NCBI RefSeq assembly: GCF_000004195.4
Contig: NC_030677.2
Coordinates: forward strand, 112,493,036 to 112,557,035
Length of the DNA stretch: 64,000 nucleotides
Direction: 5' to 3'
Source: Xenopus tropicalis
Lineage: Eukaryota > Chordata > Amphibia > Anura > Pipidae
Part shown: positions 33,263 through 44,120 of the stretch, one piece after another
Layout of the letters: the number at the start of each line of letters is the position of its first letter
Position numbering within the stretch: the first letter of the stretch is position 1
Program-made: the position numbers and the translations under genes
Notes under the pieces: model-generated
Databases searched by the model: none
The model's input: only the letters and a program-made list of their open reading frames with translations
What the model was told of the DNA's origin: nothing

Positions 33263-33400
33263 ATTTCTGGCAAATGCCAGAGCGTTTGCTGTAAGATGCC
33301 ATAGACAGTTACTATTTATTGGGCTATGGGGCTGTTTGGGACTCTTTGTACTTGAAATTCCAGGGCCTATTTTCAATACCAGCCCAGACCTCGATGAAGA
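33263..33400. repeat. dispersed repeat, copy B (partner at 194)
   Basis: Same order of words as 194-346, including TGCTGTAAGATGCCATA and CCAGGGCCTATTTT, then AGCCCAGACCT. Confidence 0.6.
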
Positions 33401-33752
33401 GATTTTGTATTTGGTTGTAAAGACTTGTCCTTCTTACTTCAAAGGGAGCACATTTAACACAAGTGTCATATGAGAACTTTATGAACATTTCGGATTAAAG
33501 GGGGGGGATGTATTAAACTAACTAGGTTTGCCCATGTGCAGTAACCTGTAGCAACCATTGTAGCAGGTAGCATTTACTGGTCAACTGTTTAAAAGCAAAC
33601 ATGTTAATGGTTGCTATGGGTTACTTCACCTGGGCAAACTTAGTGCCTTTTTTTAAATATGGGGGGCTAGTCTTAAACACTCACTTCAAATATGTCTGTT
33701 TGGTATATGTAACCTCTAGTGTATTAGAAGCATGGGTGTATTTTAAGGGAAG

Positions 33753-34040
33753 CTTAGGGTAATGCCACACGGGCTGATTCTCGGCCTGTGGATATATGCA
33801 GGCCGAGTATCAGCCCTTATGCTGGCATCAGCCTTTCTTTGTGCCTGCACCTGGAGCCATTGGGTTGGCCCAAGTGCAGGCACATGGAGCGGAGTTTGGT
33901 AACGAATCGCTTGAGTATACATTTTACACCGAAATTCACTCCTTTTGCCTGCACCCAGGCCAAAGCAATGGCTCCAGGTGCAGGGACAGGGAAAGGCTGA
34001 TGCCAGTGTAGGGGCTGATCCTTGACCTTCATTTACTCTG
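33753..34040. mobile_element. imperfect fold-back MITE
   Basis: TTAGGGTAATGCCACACGGG marks the left side. Inner arms are clear: CTGGCATCAGCCTTTC versus GAAAGGCTGATGCCAG, and CCTGCACCTGGAGCCATTG versus CAATGGCTCCAGGTGCAGG. The right tip is eroded. Both-strand frames here (33743-34114) arise from the symmetry. Confidence 0.7.
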
Positions 34041-34262
34041 CCATATGTTCTTGGGGTATTATTCATTAAATTGGAACTGCATATATCACATTGTGTTCTG
34101 TGGGTATACCACATGACAATGGCATCACATTTTCCCTAAAATGTAGTATACAGTGCTTGTATAGGATTATAGGAGGACAGCACCCCTACACAGGATGAGT
34201 TAAAATAAATACCAGCACTAGTACTGAACTACCAAACGGAAAGTAACCCCTGTATTTACTTA

Positions 34263-34450
34263 GGGGTATATTTATCACGGTGTGTAAAGAGTGGAGTAAA
34301 ACATTACCAGTGATGTTGCTCATAGCAGCCAATCAGATGCTTTGCTTTGGTTTTTTAACTGTTGAAATCTAATTGCTGATTGGTTGCTGTGGGAAACATC
34401 ACCGGTCATGCTTCACTCCACTTTTTACACAGCATGATAAATATACCCCC
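34263..34450. mobile_element. MITE, GGGGTATA family, copy 2
   Basis: The ends GGGGTATATTTATCACGGTG and the inverse CATGATAAATATACCCCC follow TTA on the left and precede TTG on the right. It shares with 24063-24237 the ACATTACCAGTGATGTTGC and CACTCCACTTTTTACAC blocks. Confidence 0.8.
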
Positions 34451-35030
34451 TTGTGTCAAGATAAAAATGACAATGTTTCAGGCCAGGCCCCTTCACATTA
34501 GGGGGGCCCCTGTGGGGGGGGGGTAGTGGCGGCACGGCCCTTCACCCCCCAGTCCGACCCTGCTGCCATGTATTCTAGTGTTTTTTTTAGTTACAACTAG
34601 CACCATATTTATCCTGCCATGCATTCTGGACTAATATAAATAAAATAGACAATGCATGTTTTCTGTCATGTTCTGGGGGCATTAAACATCAAGTTGCCAT
34701 TGAATTTTCTCATTTTTCTCTGGACAGCTTAAATCATATAGGCAATGCATTTCTTTGTACTTGACGGTTGAATACTTCTAAAATAATTTTTGAAACAGTC
34801 TCCCCAAACAGAGAAGTTACCCTCCACCTATGGTAAAGGATAATTGTTCGCTCACTGAATATAAAAATGCATTCTTTATGGCCTAATTTAACTGATATGA
34901 GAACTAGAGTTCCAGGCAATGGGCCTAAACTGAACTCTTATAATGTGCGCAAAGATGTTGAGACCGGCGCTTACAGCAAACCGTGGTGTGCGCAAAAGCT
35001 TTAGTGTTAAAACAAACAATTATATACTTA

Positions 35031-35493
35031 AGGTCCCCATACACCTTCAGATCCGCTCACTTGGCAATGTCGCCAAGCAAGCGGATCTTCTCCTGATATC
35101 CCCCATCTACGGGTGGGCGATATTGAGAGAATCCAGGCTAATTCCCTTGGGGCCAAACGATCGAATTATAACAACGGGTATAGGCAAATTCGGTCCGAGG
35201 ACCGCATCAACTAGCCGATGCGGTCCCCAATCCGACTAGATTTTTTAAGCTGCCCGATCGATATCTGGCTGATTTCAGGCCAGATATCGGTCGGGCAGGC
35301 CTGTCGGTAGCGCCCATACGCGTTCCCCGATCCGACTAGAGTTTTTAAACTGCCCGATCGATGTCTGCCCGATTTCAGGCCAGATATCGGTTGGGCAGGC
35401 CCATCGGTAGTGCCCATACACGGGCCGATTAGCTCCCAAATCAGTCTAAGGGACCGATATCGGCAGCTAGAATCAGCCTGTGTATGGGGACCT
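35031..35493. mobile_element. MITE, GTGCCCATACAC family, copy 3, internal duplication
   Basis: The ends AGGTCCCCATACACC and TGTGTATGGGGACCT are flanked by TTA (35028-35030 and 35494-35496). The segment CCCGATCCGACTAGA... through GGCAGGCC is present twice in tandem (about 35225-35310 and 35325-35405), which makes this copy about 150 bp longer than copy 1. Confidence 0.85.
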
Positions 35494-35496
35494 TTA

Positions 35497-37134
35497 TTCT
35501 GTACATTTTCTGCTCATTTCTGTACACACAGCCAAAAGCACAGAGGCAGCATTGGTTCCATGGTCTAAACACATATATTAATTAAATGTATGCATTTAGA
35601 AAACTAATTAGAATGTGTTTTAATCTGCCCCTTAATCTTTTATTCACTGTTAGGATCAGATAGAAAGCAGAGAGAATAAATAAGTGTGCTCTCTGTACAT
35701 TCAGTTCACACTTAGGTCCCTGAACCACTTAGTCATGCAGATATGAGTGGCTCTTGCCAGCAGGGTGCAAGTGGTTCTGACACCTCTTAAAACAGTTGGC
35801 ACTTCAGAGCTGGTGTGAAACTGGGTTCAGAGCGGTGAGGCCTAGCAGACTCCAGTATCAGTGTAAATAGCTGTTTAACAGCTGTGGATTCAATCTATCA
35901 ATAGCTGGGTTACTTAGCATATAGCTTAGCAAAACAAACTGGCACAGCACCTATTTGTTTGACATGAAACATCCTTTCTATTCAAAGGCACATCCCCATA
36001 ATGGCATTAATGATTTTTATTATTGTTATGGCTGTTGTTGAAAGGTTGCCTTTGCCCATTCAAATAAGTACCAGCAGATATAAACATGGCATAGGCATCA
36101 GAATTCAATGGAACGAAATAAAAGAAAAATACAATATTAATTCTACTGTAATAACATAAACCCTATCTCCCCCAAACAAAAACAGTGAAATGATTGCTAT
36201 ACAGTATGTGAATGTATATAGTAATACATTGTAGCTCAGCAGAGAGGCCATATGAACTACTGATCTCTATTATTATTACCATATATTCATAATGTACCAA
36301 CATCTTCCACAGTACTGTATCTGTAGAAAGATCCAAAAGACAATACAGACAGTTCAAGCAAAATTATCGATACTATAATTACAGGATTGTATCAATTTTC
36401 TGGAAATCTATTATGCAGAAAGCTCAGAATTACTGGAAGGCCATCTCCCATAGAGTCCATTATAAGATTATAATTCATTTTTTTTTAAAAGTAAAATAAA
36501 AATTAGTCACAATGCTGCTTAGGGTTGGTCCCCTCGATCCCCTTTAATACTATATGACTGCCTTGAAAAGATAAAAACAGTTAAAATGAGGTGAATAATT
36601 GATTCTAAACCAATCTTTCATGTCATAGATTTCAAACGAAAACTAATTTGGGGCAAGTAAAAAGGGTTAGAAAACCTAGGTTCAACTATTTCTTTCAGGA
36701 AGCTAACTGGCGTTTTGAGGAGGGGTGCTAACATTAACATTGGGTTGGGACTAAAGCATTATGGTAGATTATATAGACTGACAAATCCATCTGACCTTGT
36801 TTGGTTAATATTATATATAAATCATACTCATTAACAATATGAATACTAAAGGAATATTTACGTTAGTACACAATTTAAGAAGTCATTTTTATGTAGCAGG
36901 AGGATCACTTGGCTCCTGTGTTGGTCAGGGGACCCTGGTAAATACCATAATACATTTTTTTAATGCAATTTAATATTATGGCAGTGGCTCCAAATGTTGG
37001 GAGCAAACATTCCTAGAAGTTTTGGCTCTTGGAGAGAAAGGAGATTGAAATTTCAAACCATAAGGTAAATAAATCAGAAGTGATCACATAAAGTCAACCT
37101 GTGTCTGTGCACTATGTATGGGTAGAAAGGGTAT
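35497..37134. other. intergenic upstream of gdf3, nothing recognised
   Basis: AT-rich DNA without coding support. It may hold regulatory sequence for gdf3, but I see no defined element. Confidence 0.5.
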
Positions 37135-37448
37135 GGGATCTGTTATCCAAAACCCATTATCCAGAAGGCTCTTAATTACAAGAATCTCCCATAGACTCAG
37201 TTTTAATCAATTAATTTACATTTTTTTTAAACTATTCCTTTTTTCTCTGTAATAATAAAAATATACATTGTAATTGATCATAAATAAGATATAATTTGCC
37301 CTTATTGGAGGCATTATTATTATTATTATTACATTTTTAAATGAGGTTTTAGCAGACCTAAGGTATGGAGATTCAAATTGCAAAAAGATTTCTTATCCAG
37401 AAAACTCCATGTCCTGAGCATTGTGGATAACAGGCCCTATACTTGCAC
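37135..37448. mobile_element. degraded inverted-end element (TATGGGATCTGTTATCC family)
   Basis: The left end GGTATGGGATCTGTTATCC and the right end GGATAACAGGCCCTATAC are inverted. Right-half relatives lie at about 21487-21575 and the far right end of a relative at about 25350-25390. A short ATT repeat is at 37312-37330. Confidence 0.7.
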
Positions 37449-37689
37449 TGTATGTAGCAAGATATGGTTTCTATTGGTACTTGGCGCTTTATAAATAAAT
37501 GTTAATAATAATAATAATACAAGAATAGCTTTCATTGGGACACTATTTACTATATATTTATACTAACAAACTGTCAATGTATTTTCAGATAATCTGTACT
37601 TAATTTAAAGATGACCCCCTGCATTTCTGTCATAATATTTGTCTGAAACCAATAAGTTGTCCAACAAAACAATGGAGGCAGGAATGGGC

Positions 37690-37920
37690 GTAATTAACAT
37701 GCACATGTATATTCAGTGGATGAGCACAGAGAGGTGTCTGCGATAGGTGATTGTTTCATAGAAAGGGGGATTTAAATGAGAAAGAGAGGAGACAGGATGA
37801 GGAACTGTTGACACCTCCCTCCTGACTCCAGAAAGCTGACAGATTTCACACAAAGGACACTTGCAGGGTATTAAGACAGGAGCTCAAAGTCAGAAGTCCA
37901 GACCTACAGCTGAAAGCAAC
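37690..37920 (+). promoter_or_regulatory. gdf3: putative gdf3 proximal promoter and 5' UTR
   Basis: Directly upstream of the gdf3 start codon there is a TATA-like TTTAAA at 37771-37776, and two T-box half sites in opposite orientation: AGGTGT at 37732-37737 and ACACCT at 37811-37816. The X. laevis orthologue is known to respond to the T-box factor VegT, which makes these sites plausible inputs. Six-base half sites are common by chance, so the assignment is tentative. The transcription start is not determined. Confidence 0.4.
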
Positions 37921-38173
37921 ATGGAAGGGATGATGCTCTCACTCGCTTGCTTTTTCTCCTTTCTTTTAATGGTGAAATCCTCTCCACTCACCTTCCAGGA
38001 AAGAATGCTCCTCAAAGCCTTGGGGCTGAACACCAGACCAAACCCCATTGCTCCAGGTCCTGTACCTAAGTCTTTAAGAGACATTTTTGAGAAGGGGATA
38101 AACAAGGACAACCCCTGCATGATGGAAGGTTTTGGGGTACCCGGAAATATTGTCCGCTCATATCGAGATCAAG
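37921..38173 (+). CDS. gdf3: gdf3 (Derriere) exon 1: signal peptide and start of prodomain
   Basis: The ATG at 37921 opens a frame whose first 20 residues form a hydrophobic signal peptide ([13 protein letters not shown] core). Residues 21-84 begin the TGF-beta prodomain, with [12 protein letters not shown] and VPKSLRDIF, the conserved prodomain opening in the Vg1/GDF1/GDF3 group. The exon ends after CAAG at 38173 with the donor GTAAGT, splitting a Gly codon after its first base. No in-frame ATG precedes the signal peptide in the open frame (upstream residues read from a TTG), so 37921 is the chosen start. Joined to 38954-39765 it gives 354 residues, the length I recall for Derriere. The protein is a secreted Nodal/Vg1-class ligand acting in mesoderm induction and left-right patterning. 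Confidence 0.93.
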
Positions 38174-38953
38174 GTAAGTGAGGGAATCCTGTAGGATAAG
38201 GATTTGTAATTTGAAACTTGTCATTTATATAGTTATTAGTGTATAGTCAGACAAAGATTATGTAACTAACCAGAAAATGAGAGGTTATCCAAAATGCAGT
38301 GCTGAAAAGTGTTTACAATTAATGAACTATAAATACTGTGTGTAGGCACCATTGTTTGAGGGCATATTTTGATCTGGTACCTCTCCGTGTATGACATAAA
38401 TTAAGCCAGACACACCAGCCTGCTGGCAAGATAAACCAGACTTCCAGTGTAGGTACTTAAACATGGCACCTTCATTAGAAAATGAAGGGGTGTACAATTT
38501 AAATGTAAGTGTTTGACTAGTAGTGCAAACAAAGTATTTGAACACGTGGTAAAAAGTGAAAAAGGGAGCTTTAACTTTAATGCATTCTGCCTGTCCGTTT
38601 AATAATAACAGTTATAATCACTAATGACTGTCCTATTGTACTTCTGTACAGAAAATACCTCTGAGTCTGCCAGTGTATACCCAGCACTGGATAGATCGTT
38701 TTGCTGGTGTGCACCCACTCCTAACCTATTGTTTATAAGCATGCACTGACTGGAGGGAGGAGTACCCTACTCAGCACCTATTATGGAATATACCTACTTT
38801 TTCTGTCGACTTGGTAACCAGTGTTATCTGGTTCTCTCCTGACATGTACATAAATATGCTTAAAAGATATGATGAAAGTGTTTGTAAATCTTTTAAGAAC
38901 AAGATTATATAAGATCATAATTAACAGTTGTCCATTTTTCATCTTTCTCCTAG
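38174..38953 (+). other. gdf3: gdf3 intron
   Basis: The 780-bp intron has GTAAGT at the 5' splice site and TTTTTCATCTTTCTCCTAG at the 3' site, a good pyrimidine tract. Its single location inside the prodomain matches the two-exon layout usual for BMP/Vg1-type genes. No nested gene or clear repeat was seen. Confidence 0.9.
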
Positions 38954-39765
38954 GACCTGTAGCAGCCATGGAGGAGCCACAAGAATCACTGTGCTTAAAG
39001 AAATTTCTCTTTTTTGACCTATCAGCAGTGGAGAATAAGGAGCAACTGACCCTAGGCCAACTGGAAATTAAGTTCAAGCACAACTCGTATTATGGACAAC
39101 AGTTCCATCTGCGCCTCTACCGCACCCTTCAGCTATCTCTAAAGGGTATGAGAGAGAGCAAGATGAACAGGAAGCTTCTAGTGTCACAGTCTTTCCGGCT
39201 TCTTCATAAGTCCCTCTATTTTAACCTGACCAAGGTGGCAAAGGACTGGAAAACCCCTGAGAAGAATATGGGACTGTTATTGGAGATATATGCTAGCAGT
39301 AAACTTGCAGGAGACAACAGATCATTTGCAGTGTGTGAACCAATCCAGTCTTTCATTTACACTTCTCTGCTCACTGTGTCTCTAGACCCATCCAGCTGCA
39401 AAACTCCGCGAGCCAAGAGAAGTACTCATTCATCGCCTCCAACCCCAAGTAATATCTGCAAAAAGAGGCGCCTGTACATTGACTTCAAGGATGTTGGATG
39501 GCAGAACTGGGTGATTGCACCCCGTGGTTACATGGCCAACTACTGCTATGGAGAGTGCCCCTATCCACTGACAGAAATGCTCAGGGGCACAAATCATGCT
39601 GTTTTGCAGACTCTGGTGCATTCTGTAGAACCAGAAAGCACCCCTTTGCCTTGCTGTGCCCCCACTAAGCTGTCTCCTATCTCCATGCTATATTATGACA
39701 ACAATGACAATGTGGTACTGAGGCACTATGAAGATATGGTAGTAGATGAATGTGGTTGCAAGTGA
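38954..39765 (+). CDS. gdf3: gdf3 (Derriere) exon 2: prodomain, cleavage site and mature ligand
   Basis: The exon starts two bases into the Gly85 codon and ends at TGA (39763-39765). Residues 85-240 complete the prodomain, with [14 protein letters not shown] (137-150), [15 protein letters not shown] (158-172) and potential N-glycosylation sites at N175 and N206. RAKR at 237-240 is a furin-type cleavage site. The mature 114-residue domain (241-354) has all seven TGF-beta cysteines (253, 282, 286, 318, 319, 351, 353), the [10 protein letters not shown] box and CYGEC. Cys318-Cys319 is intact, so a disulfide-linked dimer is possible; mammalian GDF3 lacks one cysteine of this set. The match is better to Derriere than to Vg1 (gdf1), judged from the Lys C-terminus and the divergent prodomain. 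Opposite-strand frames are shadows. This is the only intact protein gene seen in the window. Confidence 0.95.
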
Positions 39766-40320
39766 GTTTGGCTAGGACTACTCTTCTCATTAAACTTATT
39801 GTCTAAGGGACTGCTGGCAACTTAATCATGGAGTGATTCTCCTTGTGTGACAGTGGCTTTGACCATTAGTGTTCAGCTACAATTCCCCCCATGAAGCAAG
39901 ATAGGCTTCTGTTAGCTAGAAATTGTAACATTCGTACCAGGAAATGTATTCCCATAAAAACAGAGACTATATTTTTTGTAAAACCTGTTTCTCCCCAATA
40001 ACATTAATATGCACAAATTTTATGCATTGTTTTTAGCTAAAATTCAGATTCTTTGGCATATGCTAGGCACAGGAAGCAAAACAAAAGTTGCCCTTTAGGT
40101 GGATGGGCCACTTTCATTTGTGACTTTTAACAGAGCTACAGGATGAAATGCTTTGCAAAATGACTACTGCTCTCAATTTCTTTATGTATGTATATATTGG
40201 GCATATGGCTAGGTTGGTGCCCAAGAACTGGCCTGCACTTGTTGCTTTGCTCTTGAACTGTTAAGACTAATGTTTAAATACAGTTGATTGTTGTAAATAA
40301 AATGTGATTTAACATTCTTA
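39766..40320 (+). other. gdf3: gdf3 3' UTR
   Basis: Sequence between the stop codon and the first good polyadenylation signal. The exact end is inferred to be 15-25 bases past the AATAAA at 40296. Confidence 0.65.
40296..40301 (+). terminator. gdf3: gdf3 polyadenylation signal AATAAA
   Basis: A canonical hexamer 531 bases past the stop codon, followed by a TG- and T-rich stretch (ATGTGATTT, then TTATTTTCATTTATTTC) typical of the downstream element. Confidence 0.7.
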
Positions 40321-41694
40321 TTTTCATTTATTTCATTTTTTCAGTAGGGGAAATACATTGGGTTGCCTAATTGTGAGCTGTTACTCCTCACACAAGAAGG
40401 GTGGTGGAGAGTAGTAGCAGCAGCTTTAAGGTAGCACAGCCATTGCACCATTACACTATTGCATGTCGATTTAAAGGTCACTGGTAAAAATGATGCTTTG
40501 TGCCAATGTGCTTTATACCCCCATTCAAAATAATTTAGACTTCTCATAAATACACTGATTGTTGTTGTAATTATAAAAAATGTGTGGTGTTTGTTATTTC
40601 TTGCTATTAAGCTTTCATATTCTCAAATTCCTGGCTCTTCGTAGATAATTCAACTACCAGCCTAAAGATAAACCCCCTGCAAAATGGACTTCTGCATATC
40701 TGTAAAACCGAAACAGTCACAACAAAAAGAGGGGCAGGGATTGTTTATACAGAGTTGATTGTCTCTATCTAAATTTACTCAGCTAATTGCTGGAGGGCTT
40801 TTAAGCGTGAAAGCAAAGCATGCAATTCTTCATTAATTACCTACACCCCAGTGATGTCTTTTAAATATAGCAATGTGAGAATATTTTTACACAGAAGTAA
40901 ATGAAGGGCCTCTGCACAACAAGGGAATACACAATGTACACCTACCGTTTAATTTTCTCTCCCTCACATCATCACAAAAAGTCAAATCATGTAGATTATA
41001 TATATATATATATATATACACGCACACGATTAAAACAGCAGCACTTCTTTAATATATATAATTATAGTTTGTAAAATCCCCCTATATGGCAATGTGTCAG
41101 AATACAAACAACCCTTCCTCAAGCCAGAGGTGCAATTATAGATCACTTGCAAATTAATATTGCTTTATTGGCTTTTAAAGGGAAAGACAGCTAAGGGCTT
41201 ATTTATCAATATTTGTGTTGTTTTCATATTTTTCCTACTTTTAATACCCTAAAAATGTTAAAAAAAAATCTGTATTAGATAAATGTGATTGACCAAAACC
41301 ATTAATTAATTTGAATTTCTTAAATGCTACATTTTTGCATCATTTTTAAGAGGTCATAAAGTTGGAAAGAAAAAATTCAAAAATTTGAATAGTTAAAATT
41401 TTGCAGTTCCCAATGACTTCTATGTGACCTTCTTTAGAAGATTTACATTTGCATTTTTTGTGTTCTTTTTTACTTAATAAATAGTGAAAGTTTGTAGTTT
41501 TTTTAGCCATTATTCAAATGAATTGATTTTTAATGCAAAAAGAAAAATTTAATTCTGGAAAAAAATGACAAATGTTGATAAATACCATCACAGGATATTA
41601 TCAGTCGATCAGCAGCTCAAAGTATGAAGATAAAATAGCAACAATTCCAATGCTTACAAAGATCTTAAAATCAAACTTATAAATATACATAATA
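40321..41694. other. intergenic, one microsatellite
   Basis: A short TA repeat at about 40998-41019 followed by CACGCACAC. Otherwise AT-rich DNA with no gene. Confidence 0.5.
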
Positions 41695-41942
41695 GTGATG
41701 TGAGGGGGGGCAGGTTTGCCGGCAGGTTGGGCCCGACCTTCACACAGTACTTGCGGGTTGTGTCCAGGTTTAGGCTGAGCTCTCCCTTCCGCACACCCAC
41801 AAACCTTACTCCCTTACCCACATTCCCCCTTGTGATGTTGGGGATGGGGCGAGCGGGTCTATAAATACAGGTGCCTTGCTGGGTCAGGATGGGTGCAGGT
41901 AGGGTCAGGTGTATGTTTACATTTTGTCGACCCGCACATCAC
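41695..41942. mobile_element. fold-back MITE, GTGATGTG ends
   Basis: The left end GTGATGTGAGGGGGGGCAGG and the right end GTCGACCCGCACATCAC are imperfect inverses. The interior is G/C-rich with GGGTT/AACCC words. No clean target duplication was seen, so the superfamily (possibly hAT) is uncertain. Confidence 0.55.
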
Positions 41943-42479
41943 TTATACATAAACATCATTAGGGCTCATTTGGGTTCATTTATCAAGCCAGGGAAATGTG
42001 TAAACCGCAAAAAATGGGGCAAAAGCAGCCAGTATTTTGCACTTCACACTTTGCCCCTAAGGTTGGAGAGGAAAGAGCACATATATTGTTAAATATGAAT
42101 CACAGATACTTGGTTGATAAGAGCTCCTAAATGTCATTTTGAATATATTAATTATTGGACTTGGGCATATGCGCACGGATGCACGAAAGAGGTCTATGGA
42201 GGGTTTTGAGAAGAACCAGTTCACAGCAAAATTTGTGCAACAGATGCAGACAATATGAATCATGATCAAGGCTTAGAATTGATGACACATGAATAGCGAA
42301 AAAAGGACTCACAGAGGCTGCGCAGCACTGATGGAAATGCCATGTGCCAAGTGACCCCCAATTGGTGGCAATCCACATGCCCCATGTAGGAGACCCATAA
42401 AAAGCAGATAATCAGCCAGATAGTGCTGAAGGTATGGCCAGATGGCAATAATCATAGTACCTCAGATGGATTAAATAGT

Positions 42480-42565
42480 AAAGCGAAGCAGTGCCTGAAA
42501 GGCATGAAACGCATCAGGCTTTTTATGTTTGAGATGTTTTTTCTTTAAATAAAACTAAGTTTTAA
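42480..42565 (+). repeat. dispersed element tail with hairpin-GAAACG motif
   Basis: TGCCTGAAAGGCATGAAACG at 42491-42510 gives the hairpin TGCC-TGAAA-GGCA followed by TGAAACG, and a nearby TCAGGC can pair back with GCCTGA. An AATAAAA signal follows at about 42546. The same plan occurs at 31228 and 3626. Confidence 0.5.
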
Positions 42566-42924
42566 CTGCACCATTTGGTTAATTTGTCCAGTGTTTTAGA
42601 GCAAGCGTTGTTTTTCTCATTTTGAGGTATTTTGTTATAGGGTGTAAGGGAAAACCAGGAAAAAAAGCCAGGGCTGCCTTCAAGACACAGTGGTACAACA
42701 TTCCCTATTAACTACATTAAACCTTGTTGTCTCCTCACTCCCAGCTCGGATTTAAGGGAGTTGATTGTTACTCAGATATAAAGCAGAGCTTCTCATACCA
42801 ATATATAAGAATAGGGCCCTTACCCACGAGGTGATCCTATCCTGGAAAGCCTTTTAGCGCAAGATTTTGATTTATTTTATTTGTGCATTACCTTTAGATT
42901 TACTGCTGTGTTTTGTCAATATGT

Positions 42925-43110
42925 AATCCAGACGCACACCAACACGCAAACTAATATGGCTACAACTATTATAGTCACCTTCAAATTAAATAATACACTG
43001 TTGCTAGTTTCCTGCATTCCTACATTAACCTCCACTATAACTATTGTATTTACCCTATTACATTACTCTAATTTATTCTGTCCTGCTTTACAAATTAAGC
43101 AGTGATTGCA
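42925..43110 (+). repeat. dispersed repeat pair, copy 1 (partner at 48325)
   Basis: Starting at ACTAATATGGCTACAACTAT it parallels 48325-48500 through TAAATAATACNCTGTTGCTA, TTCCTA..TTAAC and CTATTACATT. The copies lie 5.4 kb apart in the same orientation. Confidence 0.65.
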
Positions 43111-43314
43111 GCCTGTCCAACATTAAAATTACCCAGGCTGGCACAATTAGCACAGCAGCACCCTATGGAATTGCCTCATAGGAGAGTGGACATTGGAAAT
43201 ACTTTAGTGCAGCCCTTAGGGGTAAGAGATCGCCCTTAACTAGCCAAAAAACATAGGCCTTCATCTACAATCCACTCCTTTTTTCATATATATCATACAC
43301 TACAGATCTGGGAG

Positions 43315-44112
43315 TAGAGCTGGGCGGTATGACCAAAAATTTATATCACGGTATTTTTCAAAATTATATCGGTATCACGGTATTTGACGGTATATAAATA
43401 AATAATAAATATTGGTGGCCAGGCCCCTGTACCCCTATTTGCAGACGTTGCGTGCGCGCTGACGTCACATGCGCGCTGACGTCACGTACGCACGGGGCGC
43501 AACCCGGATATACTTGCAGGAGGTGCGCACACCGGTATTGGGGTATGTGTAAAATTCATATCGTTTTTTTTTTTAAAAAAAACTCTATACCGGTTAATTC
43601 GGTATACCGCCAAGCACTACCCTTTAGGCTGGGGTGTAAATACAGGAAGCAGAGGTATAGGCCCCCATGAGTCCCTAATTGGCAGGAAGTAATACAGTAA
43701 AACAACTGAAAACAAAACAGCTCTACAATACTAATTGTCTTGTTTTTCATTTGGTAATAAAAGGGTTAATACAGAAAACACAATCCTCATTAAAAGAAAT
43801 AAAATATAAGGCATAAATAAGTTCTTCTTTTAATGCTCTTCTCATAGAAGTAGCTGTACAAACCAGAAATGTCTAAGCTGCAAAATGCTCTAGTTCAACA
43901 ATGCAACGCTCCAATGTCAACATCTCTGGATTTTTGCAGACGTTGCGTGCGCGCCGACGTCTCATGCGCGCTGACATCACGTACGCACGGGGCGCAACCC
44001 GGAAATAAATTGCAGGAGGCGCGCACACCGGTATAGGGGTATGTGTAAAATTCATATCGTTTTTTTTAAAAAAACCGGTATACCGGTTAAATCGGTATAC
44101 CGCCCAGCACTA
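43315..44112. mobile_element. composite hAT-type MITE with two right ends
   Basis: The outer ends TAGAGCTGGGCGGTAT and ATACCGCCCAGCACTA are inverted, and the 8-bp word TCTGGGAG flanks the whole 798-bp unit (43307-43314 and 44113-44120), the hAT signature. Inside, the right half is present twice: 43438-43619 and 43934-44112 both run from TTTGCAGACGTTGCGTGCGC through GACGTCA and GGGGCGCAACCCGGA to the ACCGCC..GCACTA end. The first copy ends in CCGCCAAGCACTA without a matching duplication. About 310 bp of unrelated AT-rich DNA separates them. Confidence 0.8.
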
Positions 44113-44120
44113 TCTGGGAG

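Noticed and set aside
33743..34114. 123-codon minus-strand frame
   Set aside because: It spans a fold-back MITE; similar peptides appear on both strands because the arms are inverted copies.
38869..38953. Upstream start for gdf3 exon 2 (open frame from 38869)
   Set aside because: Those codons are intronic; the pyrimidine tract and TAG acceptor at 38951-38953 and phase agreement with exon 1 define the exon start.
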